Part shown: positions 47,431 to 60,675 of the stretch, one piece after another | Layout of the letters: the number at the start of each line of letters is the position of its first letter | Position numbering within the stretch: position 1 is the first letter of the stretch | DNA from: Diplocarpon mali | Taxonomy: Eukaryota > Ascomycota > Leotiomycetes > Helotiales > Drepanopezizaceae | NCBI GenBank assembly: GCA_024741835.1 | Contig: JAENRP010000062.1 | Location: 1,466 to 65,465, forward strand | Direction of reading: 5' to 3' | Length of the DNA: 64,000 nt | The notes under the pieces: generated by a model | The model's input: only the letters and a program-made list of their open reading frames with translations | Databases searched by the model: none | Told to the model about the DNA's origin: nothing | Program-made: the position numbers and the translations under genes

Positions 47431-48213
47431 ATGGAGCTTCGAAGAGCCGGTGACGCGCTGTTGCGGTCGCAGGCCTCCCCGTTAGGTGCACTTCTCTCCC
47501 CGGCCGTGAGCCTACGATGGACGAACAACACGCAACTGGGGTACACGAACTCCAGTAGCCAGGTTAAACGAGGCTTTTCTTCCGCAATCCCAAAACAAGC
47601 TATCAAACGGACTGCCACGACGTCCGCGCCACCGCCGGCCTCTGAAGCGCGAACCCCCGAATCGCCCCAGCCATCCCTCGACAACCGGGCTCAATCGCTC
47701 TGGACAGTCACCAACGCTTCTCAATTGCAGCACGCGAAATATGGCTTCGGAAGGCCTCCTCCGGGGGACACACTGGCGCCTGAGAAAGAAAGAAGCCTCA
47801 ACGGCGGCAGCAGCGCGCGGGACCTCCTGAACGTGCTGAATCGGGAACGGAGCCGTTCGCACTCTATCGACCTCAGCCGTATGAGTTACCCGCTACCAAG
47901 CGGGCTGCTCGACCGGGCCGTGGCGTTGGATGTGATGCCGAAGCAATCTCGTGTACCGATGAAGCTCGACCCGAGCACGGGACGCAGTATCTTCGTTGGG
48001 AGCACGGGGATCGACGTGGCGACAGCGTTCCGGCTGATGGAGATGAGCTGTGCGAGGAACAAGGTCAAGTATGATGCAATGAAACAGCGCTTCCACGAGC
48101 GGGGCGGTTTGAAAAGAAAAAGACTGAGGAGAGAAAGATGGAGGACGAGGTTCTCGGAAGGATTCAAGGCGACTGTTGCCAGAGTCAAGCGCTTGAAGCA
48201 TCAAGGGTGGTGA
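47431..48213 (+). CDS. MRP21: Mitochondrial ribosomal protein bS21m
   Basis: Small-subunit mitoribosome protein. Single exon, 260 aa. The N-terminal part is rich in Arg, Ser and Ala with few acids, consistent with a mitochondrial presequence, then a Pro/Ser-rich spacer. The S21 domain is C-terminal: TAFRLMEMSCARNKVKYDAMKQRFHERGG, then a very basic KRKRLRRERWRTRF and VARVKRLKHQGW tail. Extended N-termini like this are normal for fungal Mrp21 compared with bacterial S21 (about 70 aa). The ATG at 47431 is the first in the frame. Confidence 0.9.
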   Translation: MELRRAGDALLRSQASPLGALLSPAVSLRWTNNTQLGYTNSSSQVKRGFSSAIPKQAIKRTATTSAPPPASEARTPESPQPSLDNRAQSLWTVTNASQLQHAKYGFGRPPPGDTLAPEKERSLNGGSSARDLLNVLNRERSRSHSIDLSRMSYPLPSGLLDRAVALDVMPKQSRVPMKLDPSTGRSIFVGSTGIDVATAFRLMEMSCARNKVKYDAMKQRFHERGGLKRKRLRRERWRTRFSEGFKATVARVKRLKHQGW

Positions 48214-50638
48214 CTGCGAAAAGGCGCCAGGGCTGTGCTGTACACTGTATGATAGATACGTGGGGGGGTCGGGTGCGCTGTGGAAGTCAGGAGCATCAAA
48301 TATGTCACATTCTGCATCTGGCGGGAGGGTTTTCAGCCATCTCATCGGCATGAATCTGGAGGCTTGTCAAAGTATTCCTCTCCATTCCGCGCACATCTTC
48401 CTACGCTTTCACGGTAGGGAACACGGTTCTGGTCAGAGCGTTCTTTTCAGCCCAGAGTCACAAGCACTCGAACCCTTTAGACGACAGCATGCCTCGGTCA
48501 AAAAATACACTTTGAAAACCAGCACTCAGCTCTTGATTTACCGTCATCATACGACGTACAGTAGGAGCCACGACTGCGTCGAGCATTGACAACCCCAGCT
48601 CTACATTATCACCGACGCTCACGCTGCGCCCAATAAGTATATCTTCCTACCGGTGCAACCCTAGGCCCCCCAGGATCGCTTCCCAAAACCAAAGACCGTT
48701 CCTGCACGAGGTACCCAGCGAAAGTGTGCTTTTGTCAGTCCGAGACTGAGAAGCGGCGTATGTCTATCTATAACATGCTTCATCCCTTGCTCGGCTTGAA
48801 TCCTCACGCAGGTTGTTTCACCTGTGTTGCCCTCGGAAGGAATTTCTCTCGGAATCATCGTGCGGTCTGATCAAGGTGTACGGGTGTTGCCAACAGCCCA
48901 AGTCTCCAATAGTGATACGATTCAAGTCCCGCCTCGACAGGAACATTTCTCGGACCAAAAGACTACTGGAAGCCCTTATAAAGCTCGCCTGTCTGGTGAT
49001 CACCACTCCTGCTACCTGGGCTGGACATTCTTCTCGGCACCGCGTTCGACTCACAGCCCAGTCGCATCAGCAAACGAGGTCCAGGATCTCTCAATCTCAA
49101 TGCCGACTCCACAAACGCCTCGACGCCTGTGATCAAACCTCAACATCGACAAGCTGCTCCCCTCTTGTGTGACGCCGCAGGCTGAGAAGGAAAGACAGGT
49201 CCCGTACGAGAACAGTATCCATCGTAGGAACAGAGCGTGCGAACCGTGCATGCCATTATTCCAGCCACAAAACCGCCACGCCCTTGCATACCCCCTCGCT
49301 TCCTCTCCAGAGAGCCATAGCCTGCAACTCAGCACTGTACTTACTGATAGAGTACATGCTACTGTAGGTAGGTTTAGTGTAGATCTCCCTGCCGCAAAAC
49401 GTGTCGCTCTCCATTACTCCAGCTCCCCGAGTGTGCTTATACTCCGCACTGCAGCTCTCTTTTCCCTCCAGCCCGCTGTACGACCCTCTCCGTTCCCCTC
49501 GCATTCGAGGTCTGGCTCGTTTCCCACCGCACAGTACACCCGTTCCTCAGCTTCCCAGCCATGGTCGTGATCTCTCGGTGTTCTCTCCACTGCCCCGACG
49601 CCTTTCCTTTTCTTTCCTTTCCTATCCAGGCCGGTGATCCGGAGCTGGACAGGACAGCACAGGACAGCACAGTCCAATCCAGCATGCTTGAAGCTTGTCA
49701 GACCTGGGAATAGACAGCTAGACCTCCTCTCTCAACCTCCACATGCCATCGCAGTCCCCAGAACCACAATCGCCCTTCGATTCCTTCGCGGCCAGAAGCA
49801 TAGCTCCCGTCCTCCCCTGCAGTAAGTAGGCACCCAAAAGTGCTCAGCTAGCATATCTCGGCACCTCCCCTACCTCAGCCCTTGCGTGTCAACCCGAGCC
49901 CGCAAACGCCTCCCCTGCGAAGTTCTTCCCGCCTGAAATCTGAGCCGTCAGCAGAGTGCGTGAGAAGTAAACAGAGGCGCAAACCACAACCGGCCAACGC
50001 ACCATCCCGCCTCCTCATCGACGGGAGCTAAGGCCATCTCAATCTGATCTGATCTTCATCGGGCCCAGAATTAGAGTTGGCGTAAACCAGCGCTGAGAAA
50101 CTCCCGCGAAGCTCCCCTCCCTTAGCCTTACTGGGACTCACCCAGCCCAGCTACGCTTCCGCGCTACTCTGCTCGACGCGGCTGCTCCCTTCCATCGGAC
50201 CTCTCCAGGCGTAGGATCATGTTAAGGGCGCGTTCGGCCGCTCAAAGCCGAACCGTCTCGGGAGGGGGTCACCTAGTGTAAACCCAACATCGGTGTTCGG
50301 CCTTGTTTTTAATATTAGCTTTGTATGGGAAACGAATTTCGCAAAGCTGCCCTGACTCGCACCAGTTCTGCAGACCCATTCTACTTGAAGATGGGATGCA
50401 GGATTGTCAGATTTCGAGTTTGAGTTTTCGACCCACACATCGGTGGTCTGACTCGCCTGCTCCAGCCCGAAGTATTCGTAGTCATTAAAATGGGCCCGGT
50501 AGAGCTATGTAAGTTAGACGCTAGGTTCAAGACAGTAATAAGAGCGGAATGCCGAAAATGGTATATTGAAATTATATCTGAATCTGTATAGTGTTTGCAG
50601 TTCGAGGCAGCTGCCAGTATTCCTTTTTTTTTTTTTTT

Positions 50639-50656
50639 NNNNNNNNNNNNNNNNNN
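50639..50656. other. Assembly gap (18 N)
   Basis: Eighteen N bases directly after a run of 15 or more T. Like the first gap, it looks like an unresolved homopolymer. Open frames through it (with X residues) are not real. Confidence 0.98.
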
Positions 50657-51669
50657 TGGAGTTCGGACGAAACGCAGCACACGGAACGGCCGTCATGAAG
50701 GGTAGGCCACCTAACGAGATGGCCCCTCCCGGGGCCTGGCCAAACGAGCCGTAAACGTAATGCTGCACAACTGCGATTTTGCCCAAGTCAGCCCAACGGT
50801 AACCGTTTTTTCCAAGAATGCACTGCAGAGCTGTTTCGAACAAGAGTTGGGAGCGGCCAAACGCAATCTGTCAAAGTTCGTGTCTCGCAGGAATCTTCTC
50901 GAAGTACGCCATCGAGACCTCGCGTGCAAATCTTCTGAAAGCCCCCGGTCCACAGATCGGGATCGGCAGGATAGGGGTCCTCGCGCTTAACTGTCCTGCG
51001 CAGAAGGGGTCGACATTGTCGAGAGGCCACTTATTTTTAAGAATTTGAAAAAAACAAATTCTAAACGGCCCGGATTAGGCATCCTGCTTCAGCAAACAAC
51101 TTCGCTTATTGATGATTGGTAGTCTTCGACATCTCTTGGTGTTGGAGGGCATAAGACCAATGGAAGGGTAATACCGCAAGCCTGTGGCGGCTAATCTATA
51201 GATTTCATTTTGCAGTAAAGATTTTGCACAGCTGCGTACAACCAATACATGGAGGCAAGATTTGACTTTTCCACGAAGTTGAGGTTTTGCAAGGGCTTAC
51301 TCACGCGCTTGCCATAGCCAGCCAAGTGAGCTTTCCGCGTGATGCAAAAACAAAAACAAAAAAAAAAACGAGCGAGAGAAACAACGAAGAAGGGTCAATT
51401 TGGGTGCGATGAAGGCCAAAACGCAATGGGAAAGTCGTCTATACTCCCTTTATTGAATTTTGGGAACAGGAGCAGAACCCTACATATCAGAACTTTAGAG
51501 TATGAACAAGGAGAATAGCCACTCGGGATAGAGCGTTATATTTGATATGTATTCAAGTAGCTTTGAGATAGTACTGTAAAGCTTCTTTCTGAAAACCTCA
51601 TTAGCTGATAGCTTTTAATCTTTGACACTGTGTTTGCCGAGTTATCTGCGAGGTAACAGAAAGCTCATA

Positions 51670-51790
51670 CTTTGTCGCAGGCCAAAGAAACACCACATTA
51701 ACGTTATTTGCAAAGGGGGGGGGAGGGTTGCAGTGTGTGTGTAAGGTTAAATTTTACCTTTGTGTGGTGTGTTTTTAGCCTGCAACAATG
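51670..51790. mobile_element. Short TIR element (MITE-like), copy B
   Basis: Left end CTTTGTCGCAGGCCAAAG; right end on the other strand CATTGTTGCAGGCTAAAA. The inverted repeats extend about 29 bp (into AACACCACA-like sequence) with about six mismatches. TA lies directly outside both ends (51668-51669 and 51791-51792). The centre holds a G run and a GTGTGTGT run with no coding capacity. It is the cleanest short copy of the three. Confidence 0.7.
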
Positions 51791-53706
51791 TAAAATGGCT
51801 TAGAAAACTCAAAAGCTTGAATAGCTTTAAGAATCTGAAGACTCGCCTTGCTCTCACTCTGTTCGAGTAGCTACTGTATTCCCCTTGTTACTGGGGTGCT
51901 GATCAGTGGGTTTTAGTCCCCTGTTGTCTTCGAAATATATTAGTAAAGGGAGCAGAGAAATCAACTTATCGCACGTCACTTGCAGTGCCTTCCCTGCCAA
52001 AAATGCGCCACATCACCCAGTCGATTCCTTGACTCAAGATCTGATCTAGACCCTCAAAGTCGGAGCCGGGCTCTGCTCCGCATCTCGATGTCGGATGTAG
52101 AGACCGGACCTCTTGAGTTCCGCCTTGCGTCTCGGAGACATTCCCGTCCCTGCCTCTGTAAACTTAGCTACTAACTTCTTGCAGACAATATCGGCCGGGA
52201 AGTGGGGGATGGTTGAGACGTTGGGACTGGATGATTCGAATTGCGGCGGCACGTTTACCTTTGCCAGGCGGTCATTCAGTTTCCAGAGGAAGTGTATTCC
52301 AGCTGTGGGAATAAGGAAATACTGTTCGGATGCTACGGCCTTGGTGTCCGGGTCTTGATTTGTTTCGGTATGGCATCAGGCTGTGCCGTAGAGGGGCCGC
52401 CCTGGCCAGCAGGGTGTTATGTAGATCATCCGGGAGGCAGTATCCGACTAGTCAAAGGCTGCCCCCGACCTCTCTCTCCGTTACCGTAGCAGGAGACGTG
52501 GAGCAGTAGAACTTGGCGGCTAACACCCGCGACTCTGTCCGACTCTGTACCAGCAGCCACTGCATCGCTGCCGGCGATGTAAATAAACGCCGGTCCGACA
52601 GGGTAGAGACAGGGAGTCCAAGTTGCTGTACAGTATGGGTACTAGTAGTACAGTAGTATCCAGGGGTCCAGCACTAATTATTGAAACTAAACTGGGCGGA
52701 AGACTAACCGTGCAACTCTCGGAGCACTAGAAGACTGAGAAGACTGGCATCCGTGCCTCTGCCTCTGATAGATAGTTCTCCGCTAGCGCTAAGGGTGCGA
52801 TTAAGCGCAAGCAGGCTTACCGAGTAGGGAAGGGGTGCGAAGATGTCGATGAGCTGCGATTAAGTTTCCGCGCATCGCCCAGACAACAAGTCATCGGTTC
52901 GTCTCTTCAGACGTGACCCGGCCTTCGGACCTGGATCACTAGGGGCGAGGCAGCCACCACAGCCGTCATGAAGTACTGTAGAGGAGACAGAGTATTTGAA
53001 GCATTCACTTGAAGCCTGACTCTCATCCTTCTTCGGGGTCGCATGCGTGTTGCAATCGAATTCGTGTTGTTGCATCTGCCGCGAGCCTGCTAGCGACTGG
53101 ACTGTAAATGCTCCATATTCAGATTCGCCTCCGCACAAGCGATCCCGACCGACGGCCCGGCGATTCTTCTCGATGTCCAGGGCCCTGTTCGCCGAATATA
53201 ATCTCTATCTTAGGCCTCGACGATGGCCATCGTCGCTGTCTATCTCTGACTGACCTGCACGGCACCACTCCGGGAGCCACAACTGCAGCATCACAGTAGT
53301 CAGATTCAGATTCCCCGTTACACAAGAGTCCAATCCCCTCCAGCCTCCTGATCAGTCGCGGTGGCTCCTTGCACATACAGTATATAGCCGTCGTCGAGTG
53401 AGAGAGCGGGCAGAGGGACTTCCTTGCGAACGGCACAGCCGCATGTTTGCCCATATCGAATAGCTGAGCTCCGACCAAGTGGTAGCTCCAGCCCGGAAAT
53501 CCACTCCATCCTGCAGTCACGTTCATTAAGACTCATGGCGTTGGTGTTCTCCAGTCTGCCAACAATCCTTACTGCTGTTCCAATCTATTTTCGCCACCAA
53601 GTCGCCAGATATCAACCTTCCTCGACCCCCAGCAGCGCGGGGACTCACATGGTATAGCATAGATAGATAGCGCCACTCACTTGTCGATGGGATACATACA
53701 GCGAGC

Positions 53707-55961
53707 ATGTCTTTTCGCCAAATCCGCCCCTCGTCTGGAGACACCGGTGCTTCGGTCACTGGCAGCAACACAAGTCAGTCCACTACTACACCTGAAACTT
53801 CGGGAAGTAGTGATCCACGCCGGGCCCGCGGCGACAAAGACACGCCTGAGAATACTTCTTCCAAACGTCGACGAGTCCCAGAGTCAGTCACCCGCAATGC
53901 CTGTCTGAACTGCAAGAAGGCGAGAGCAAAGGTCGGTCCTGATTGTCCCTGATATAGACTTCCCAGGAACCGGTCTGGGCGAGAGGCTCGGGCAATGTTC
54001 TTGGGAACTCCTGGCTGACGCTTTGCAGTGTGATGGGAAGAAGCCGTGCAAGAGGTGTGCGACTCGAGTAGAGACCTCGGAGTGTATCTACGAGATCCAT
54101 ATCAAGCATGCTAAAGAGGAGCTGGTGCAGCAGATCAAGGATCTCAGGGCCAAGGACCATATGACCGAGCAGATCCTCCAGGCCCTTGCCGCCAACGAGA
54201 AGGTGCCAGAGATTCTCGAACGCCTCCAGAACGACGAGACATACGAGAGTATTGTCGAGTGGCTCGGCCGTACTGCCGTCGGCGAATTCGAGACTCTGTC
54301 TCCTCGGGACTCCCACCATTCTGCCCTCGAGGCATCCGACTACGAGATGAATGGTCCCGGACCAGCAATATCAGCAAAATCACCAGCAGCTGTTTGGACG
54401 GCTGTGACCACGGATACCACAGTCCTCAACCATCTGTTCCAGCTCTACTTCGCGTGGGTGCATCCAGTACACACGCTATTCAGCGAACCGCGCTTTGTAG
54501 AGAGCTACCGCCGGCGGCTGGACAACTTCTGCTCGCCCGTGCTTGTCAATGCGATATGTGCGATGGCGTGCCACCTGCATACTGAAGCAGGTAAGGATGA
54601 GCTCGACTACGTACAGCTCGGCGCGGAATTCAGTGACGCTGTGCGCAGCTCTCTAGACCCAAGTGACGACAGACTTACCACCATGCAGGCTCTTGCTGTG
54701 ATGTATCTGGTAGACTGCGCTCGCGGCAATGCTCTACGTGCCACATCCTACCTGAAAACAGCAACAGAGGCCCTGCCAACAGTCACCTACCAGGATGACG
54801 AAGGCTTCGCTGCATCTTTCACCGACACAGTATGCGGAGTGCGGAATCTGAACATGTCAGTAAAGGTCTAACTTTGTACACCAGTCTCCTCTAATACATC
54901 CAGTGAATGGGCTCAGATGACTTTTCAAGTCGCTCCAATAATCGATCTTGTACCAGAATGCAGCGTGGAAAGGGACGACAGCGACAACCAGGATGTGGCA
55001 AATTGGTACCATTACCGCTTCGCTAGCGAGACGCCCGTCGAACGTTGGCCAAGCCTGTTGGCAACGACGAACAGAGAGAAGTCGAAGTTGAATGTGATAT
55101 TGCAGGACATCGCAACCATGTTGTATACTCGTCCAGATGCTCGCATATCTGCACTGGAATTCCTGCATCAGTTTCGCAGACTGAGGGAGTGGCGAGACGA
55201 GTTGCCCGATGAAATCAGTAACATCGAGGGGCACAAACGCCAAGTGCTCCCTCATGTGCTTTCTCTGCTGTAAGTCTCCGGGTTTTGGCTCCAGAATCTG
55301 CTGACGATGTAGGATTCTTCATACCACCGCTGTCGTACAACTACTCCGACCGTTGCTGGACTTCGACGGGTTTCCGGCGCCTCTTGTGGAAGGGACTATA
55401 TGGGCATATGCACAACAAGGACTCACTTTACTTGACAGGCAATACAAGGTCCGTTACTCGTTCCGATATCAACCGGTGCTCCAGATGCTCGCGGCACTGC
55501 AGCTAATCGACGTCGTCGCCCGCTTTTTCCCCGGAGGAGCTGAGGGAGGTAGCAAAGATGGGCCTGAAGCCATCTATTTCGGCATGGAGCTTTTGATGCA
55601 ATCTCGCGTCAGTTTTCCTGTTGCTGGTCCTCTGCAGGAAATGCTTCGAAGGTCTGCTATTGAATGCTCAATTCTCCTTCCGCGGGACATGAGAGACCTC
55701 ATGCTGCCCCCTAAGCCCCCTCAGCAGATCTACCAGATTGATGACTTCCTCGGAGCATGCACAAGAGCCACGTATGTGCACCCCATCGCCAAAGTGCACT
55801 CCAAATATGGCCCTTCGTTCTCCGCTGACTGGGCGGCTGAGTGTCCTGCCTATGGATTCTCCGAGTCCACCACTTGTGCCCGAAGGTTGCGATTCCCATC
55901 TGCCGAGGAGAGGGGAGCGCAGAGCCTGATGCAGATTCGGAATCTGCTGAATTCAAATTAG
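53707..55961 (+). CDS. Zn2Cys6 transcription factor with fungal TF domain
   Basis: Nuclear DNA-binding regulator. Exons 53707-53931, 54029-54855, 54904-55269 and 55313-55961 give 688 aa; introns are 97, 48 and 43 bp. The binuclear zinc cluster uses Cys66, 69, 76, 82, 85 and 94 (spacing 2-6-5-2-8), with intron 1 exactly between Lys75 and Cys76. A short linker/coiled coil follows (KHAKEELVQQIKDLRAKD). The middle-homology region is seen as LFQLYFAWVHPVHTLFSEPRFVESY, then EWAQMTFQVAP, LLATTNREKSKL and LPHVLSLLILH. These blocks match the NirA-like/XlnR-like class of Gal4-type regulators. The target genes are not evident; no cluster of metabolic genes sits beside it. Confidence 0.92.
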
Positions 55962-58912
55962 ATTGCGGATTTAATCTCTAGCGACTGACTATTCTCCTAC
56001 TACGAGGAGTTCTCCTTGCCGGTTATCTCCTGCGGCGAGAGGCAAGTGAGGAAGTTGGGTATTTGGTGGGTCTGATTTTTGGTGGTTGGCCACTACGGCT
56101 TTGCGCTTTTCGAGCTTGGATTTCTTTTCCAGTATTCCTGAGGTGGGAAATTGCCATTATTGTCCCCCGGTGGAACAACTTTCGTTCTTTGATCATGCTC
56201 TAACCATGAACATCCGCTCCACATGAGCATGATTGCCGATTTATAACTACCAGGCTTCTCTGCCAAAACTCTCGGGTTCCGTCGATCGATATCCTGAGAT
56301 GAAATGCTGATCTCGCGCAAACCGTCCAGGACGAGTGGGCGAGTGTTTCGTGGCAGAGGGAATCATATGACGGGTAAGGTAGCTTTTGGATTGACTCCTG
56401 CACGCCATCCACGAGGCCGTCGACAGAGAGGCAAGAAATTACGCTGCAAAGGCCGCGCATCGGGATTCGGGGAGGTCCTGGGCCAGGATATATTTAGTCG
56501 AAGCCCTCGTGTCGAGTGGCAATGGCTTCGGAGGCCACCTCCGGTCTTTCGATATCCTCAGGATCTCCGAGTCATTATCTTTATTATCCACAGAGCAATC
56601 AACAACCAGTCGGGAAATGACTCACATCTGAAAACCCAGCTCCTTACTCACGACGCATATTTGCTCGTTTACCACTGTCCGTGATGCCCAGAGCATTGAA
56701 TTCTCTCTGGGATTTCTGGGCGACCTGGAGATGCATCGGCCTTCGTAACACCTACATTAATTAGCGAAACTATCCGTTGCACACGATAGACCACCGAGCT
56801 ATGGCTGGGCCAACATGGTTGAACACATCAGCGGAAATGGAAATAACTTCACTTCTCAAATGTGTAGTAGGAAGCAAAGCAAGTCTTCTTGGTCGGAGTG
56901 GCGGACAATGTTCCGAACCCTAAGGTACACTAGGGTCAACAGGGTGCCACTATCTTGTATTCGGGCCGTCTGATTGGCTTCTAGCCTGGTGGCACAATAG
57001 GACAACGAACCAGCGACCATATGTCTGGAGACGACAACAACAACAAGATAATAACACCTTGAATAGCAAGAAGAGCTTTAGGGCTTGGGCGCCCTGCATA
57101 CTCCTACGTGAATTTGTACCAACAAAGGCCAGACAATAGAGACAATAGAGAACTTGATTGTCGCGACGCCGTTTTAAGACATGTCCACTAGCGAGTCCCC
57201 AGTAACAACGAGTGTTCTCCGGGGCTTATTTTCAACTATAAGAACAACAATGGAGTCTTTCCAAGCCAGTGTTTAAGGGGTGATTGCATCCGCCTATTGT
57301 AGGCCATCTGTTAGGGTCATACATGACTTGACTATCTGACTTGATGTGTGTGATCTCCCATTGTCCTTCAAGTATCCCACTGCCCCTTCTGCATTTCTGC
57401 TTATCTATGTCGCCCTGTTGGAGTGACTGTATTCGAGAAGCGCAATCATTGAGCCGTTGAGAACTTGTCGTTGCGTTGATTCGAAGGTTATGCCGCGAGT
57501 AGTAGGAAAGATATTGTAGGCTTTCGTGTCTGCATTGAAATTACTTTGCGACGCCTGTCCGGCTCTCGTGGTTCGATGTTCCCTGTTTTATCCGGCCTTG
57601 CCTCCCCTCTTGTCCTATATTTTAGCTATCCTGTATAGTGTAAAGTTGACTATCTATCAAGCATCTTGGAGATCAACTGGTATTTATTGTTTGGTACAGC
57701 AGTAGCCGTAAAAGGCCTCAAGTCCGCCTCTGCAGCTGATCATACGATCGTATTTAAGTTAGCTAGCGCAGAGAATACAGAGGCGAGGCTTGGGATCTAC
57801 TTCCATCTTGCGTAGGTTGTCCTAGTCAGCGGCCCTTTTCTTCTCTTCTTGGGTTTTTGTATTCAACTTGAGCGCTGGTATCGCTTCTAAGTCCTCTCTG
57901 ACTTTCCCTCTGACTTTGCTCTTTACACTCCTGGCTCTCCTTGCTCGTTATGCTTTTCTTGCTCTTTTCATGCGTTATTCTTCTTTGTTTTATGTTGACA
58001 GATCTGCCGTCTTCTAGATTTCGTCAGTAGTCAGCCCATAGCATTTGAGCTGGAGCTAAAGCTGTTGATTATTTTGTCTAGTACGTTGTAAGTTCAAAAC
58101 CCCGGCCAGGACATAATGTGGTAGCTAGCTATAGGATGTGCTACCTTTGATACACTATACAGCTCTTGTTCTCAAGGAATTTTGCGTTCTAAGTATGTAT
58201 GCCTAGATGTTTGTCATACAGCGGGGGAATGCTGCGCTGGCTCAACACATCTTAGTCTCTTGCTATTAAGATTCCAAAATGATACTTGCAACGAACATAT
58301 ATATCTAATTCTGAGCAGTATACTCAACTTTCAAATGCTCCATCTATATCATGCCCTATACTATCCTACTCTTAACAATGCTTCAATGCTACTACTCAAC
58401 GTTTTTTGAAATCCCAAGTCACGAGAGGCTCATGACTTGAAAGTTTTTGACGAATTTTCAGAGTATATTGTCTGAAAGTCACTGTAAAGATCATTTCATA
58501 ACAAATATTATGATATGTTAGTTGGGAAGAAGTAAAGTCTACAAATTCGTGATAAAATAGCTCCTGTGCTATAGCTTTAGCCCCCGTTGTGGCGAGAGCC
58601 ACCAGCCATTAGATACGTGACAGGGCTCACTTCTCTCATCACCTCCTTTTAGCTTGCTATAACACAATCTTCTAGTCCCATATTCTCCCCTCCACCCCAA
58701 CATCTTTCATTGACAACCTTCTTCGGACTTGTATCGCCGAGACTCGACCCTCTAGCGCAGACTTGTCGTGTCTTAAACACCTGCACCTGTTTTTACCGCA
58801 AGTTGCGCCCGAAACGATGCAGAAGCATTTTGAATCTAACATTTTAGTCTTCGTATCTAATCTATCGCTTTAGTTTTCTTTAGTTTTCTTTAAATGCGCA
58901 GCCACTGACAAA
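55962..58912. other. Intergenic
   Basis: No gene recognised. Composition becomes AT-rich beyond about 57500. Short frames only. Confidence 0.5.
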
Positions 58913-60675
58913 ATGGTCTACACGGCCAATACTGCTCTTGATATATCCCAGGGCTCTGGCAATCGTAAGCACCGCAAGAAAATAAAATCTATAGAGATTT
59001 TACTAAAATAGATGAAGTTTCTCCTACAAGTACGACTGTACGAACTACAGCTCTCCCTGCCGAGTTATGGCTCATTGTTTTTGAAACTGTAGACTTCCAA
59101 TCTGCCGACCTATCACCTACTCTGCTGCGCTGTTATGTGGTCTATCCCCAGCGGTCTTTTATTCACTCTAAGCTCTTCTAATTGACCGAGTTTTAACATT
59201 ACTGTTGCAGAGGACATCCGAAATGTGAGCAGTGCCTTCAGCGACTATGCTGCCAGGCCGCTCTCAACGGAGGTCTTTGTTACTGCGTTACCTATATCTT
59301 TTCATAAGCTTAGGATGATGGCATATTGTATTCGCTTTGCCAAGCTAGTCATGAAGGTCACATATGTCACCAATTGCCTTGGCCCTCAAGTTGTATTCAA
59401 TAAGAGAACATGGTTGCAAGGAATTTTCTTTGCCGAAAAAGACGTCGAAAGAGGAGATCCAAGCGAAATACCTCAAACATGTTGCAATGTGCAAGAGCCA
59501 AAGACAGATCATCTGTTCAAGCGTAAAAGCCCTGAAAATGGACTTTGCTGTTCCTCATTTCACGAAATTCAAGTTTTCGATGCTATTTACTGGAAATGTT
59601 CATTAGTATCTGCTTTACTCTAACCTTTATAAGCATCACTGACTCTCGCTCCGTTTAGCCCTCAGCCGGGGACCGCTTTTCGCCTAAGACACAGTTCCTT
59701 TTCTATATAGCATGTTTGAACAAACACCCGTCAACACCCTCAACCTTTTCGAATTAGGAATTGCGGTTAAAGGACAGTTCGTCCTTGTTCAAGTCGCCAT
59801 TGTCAAATCCTTGAGCCTTGCAGGCAAATCCATGGAGAAATTGACTGTCGATGATATTTCTTGGGAATTCTGGCACAGTCCAGAAGAGGGCACATAGCAA
59901 GCCTTGTTTCGTCAGGTTCTACCTACCTTATCTTCCTCCACAAATCTTAATTTCTTAGACTTAACACCTGGCTGGGTAACTTGGAATCAATAAACAATGA
60001 TTAGAGTCCTATGTCAAGACTAATCGCCTTCCTTAAGATTGCACTAAGGCTAAGCGTGCTTGATCGTGAGCTGCGTCAACTAAAATGTCTTAATGAGTTG
60101 TTTTTCGGTCACGAAGACCTTAATACCACTGCATTGCTCTGGTGCCTCACCTGGAAAGACCTCATCTCGGTTCAGCTGAAAGGCTGCTTTTCTGGGCGCG
60201 ATGCTTTGATTTAGTTCGTGCTGAGATGCAGAAGAAAGATCAAGAGCGTCATGTTCTATGACATGGTTCTTGCCCATGATTATAACGTAAAATACGATTT
60301 CTACACGACCAACATTGAGGAGAGGCAAGATTGTGACAGTATTCCGGTAAGCTTTCTACCAGTAATACTATAAACTGCTCTTGAAACTAACACCGCGTAG
60401 GTTACAACTCGACCAGGTGAGCACTGGTGCTACCTCGTCCAGACTCTTACTCCTTATCTCCTCCTTTGCCAAACCTCCCTCCTCAGCCGCATAAATGTGG
60501 CATGGAAACCGTATCTAGTTAGAAGAAGCGGAGCAATTTACGCCGGAATAGCTGGTATCTGCCCAAACCAGAATGCGATCAAGGAAATCTACTCGTGTGA
60601 CATAGCTTCTTATCTTGTGGCTGCCGGTCATAGCCTTCCAATCTACGACAAGCCTTTCGATCGAGAGAGTTGATG
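58913..60675 (+). pseudogene. Broken F-box protein gene
   Basis: An ATG at 58913 opens a short exon ending at 58964 (GTAAGC donor). After a 47-bp intron, exon 2 from 59012 reads TTALPAELWLIVFETVDFQSADLSPTLL, a clear F-box, but stops about 25 codons later. Further blocks appear in different frames: DYAARPLSTEVFVTALPISF and VKVTYVTNCL-like (59225-59400), KEEIQAKYLKHVAMCKSQRQII (about 59425-59490), LRLNTWLGNLESIN (about 59955-59990), DLNTTALLWCLTWKDLISVQL (60117-60180) and IYSCDIASYLVAAGHSLPIYD (about 60580-60650). Their order looks like that of one long F-box/leucine-rich fungal protein with several frameshifts and stops. A few breaks could be introns, but not all. Confidence 0.6.

Larger units (their letters stand above)
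48214..53706. other. Gene-poor stretch
   Basis: No gene supported. 48600-50200 is CT-rich with many short open frames on both strands; it may hold a promoter or an untranslated transcript but nothing codes recognisably. It also contains an assembly gap (50639-50656), a TIR element (51670-51790), and unassigned short frames at 51980-52490 and 53119-53530. Confidence 0.5.

Noticed and set aside
47466..47480. GTCGCAGGCC as a further TIR-family end
   Set aside because: It lies inside the bS21m coding region without a partner arm or TA flanks, so chance.
48600..50200. Possible protein genes in the CT-rich stretch
   Set aside because: Overlapping short frames on both strands with no domain; more like promoter or untranslated DNA.
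50381..50843. Open frames across the second gap
   Set aside because: Same reason: N bases and poly-T, no domain.
58078..58120. TAAGTTCAAAACCCCGG as a tRNA T-arm
   Set aside because: Upstream bases do not form the other arms of a tRNA cloverleaf.
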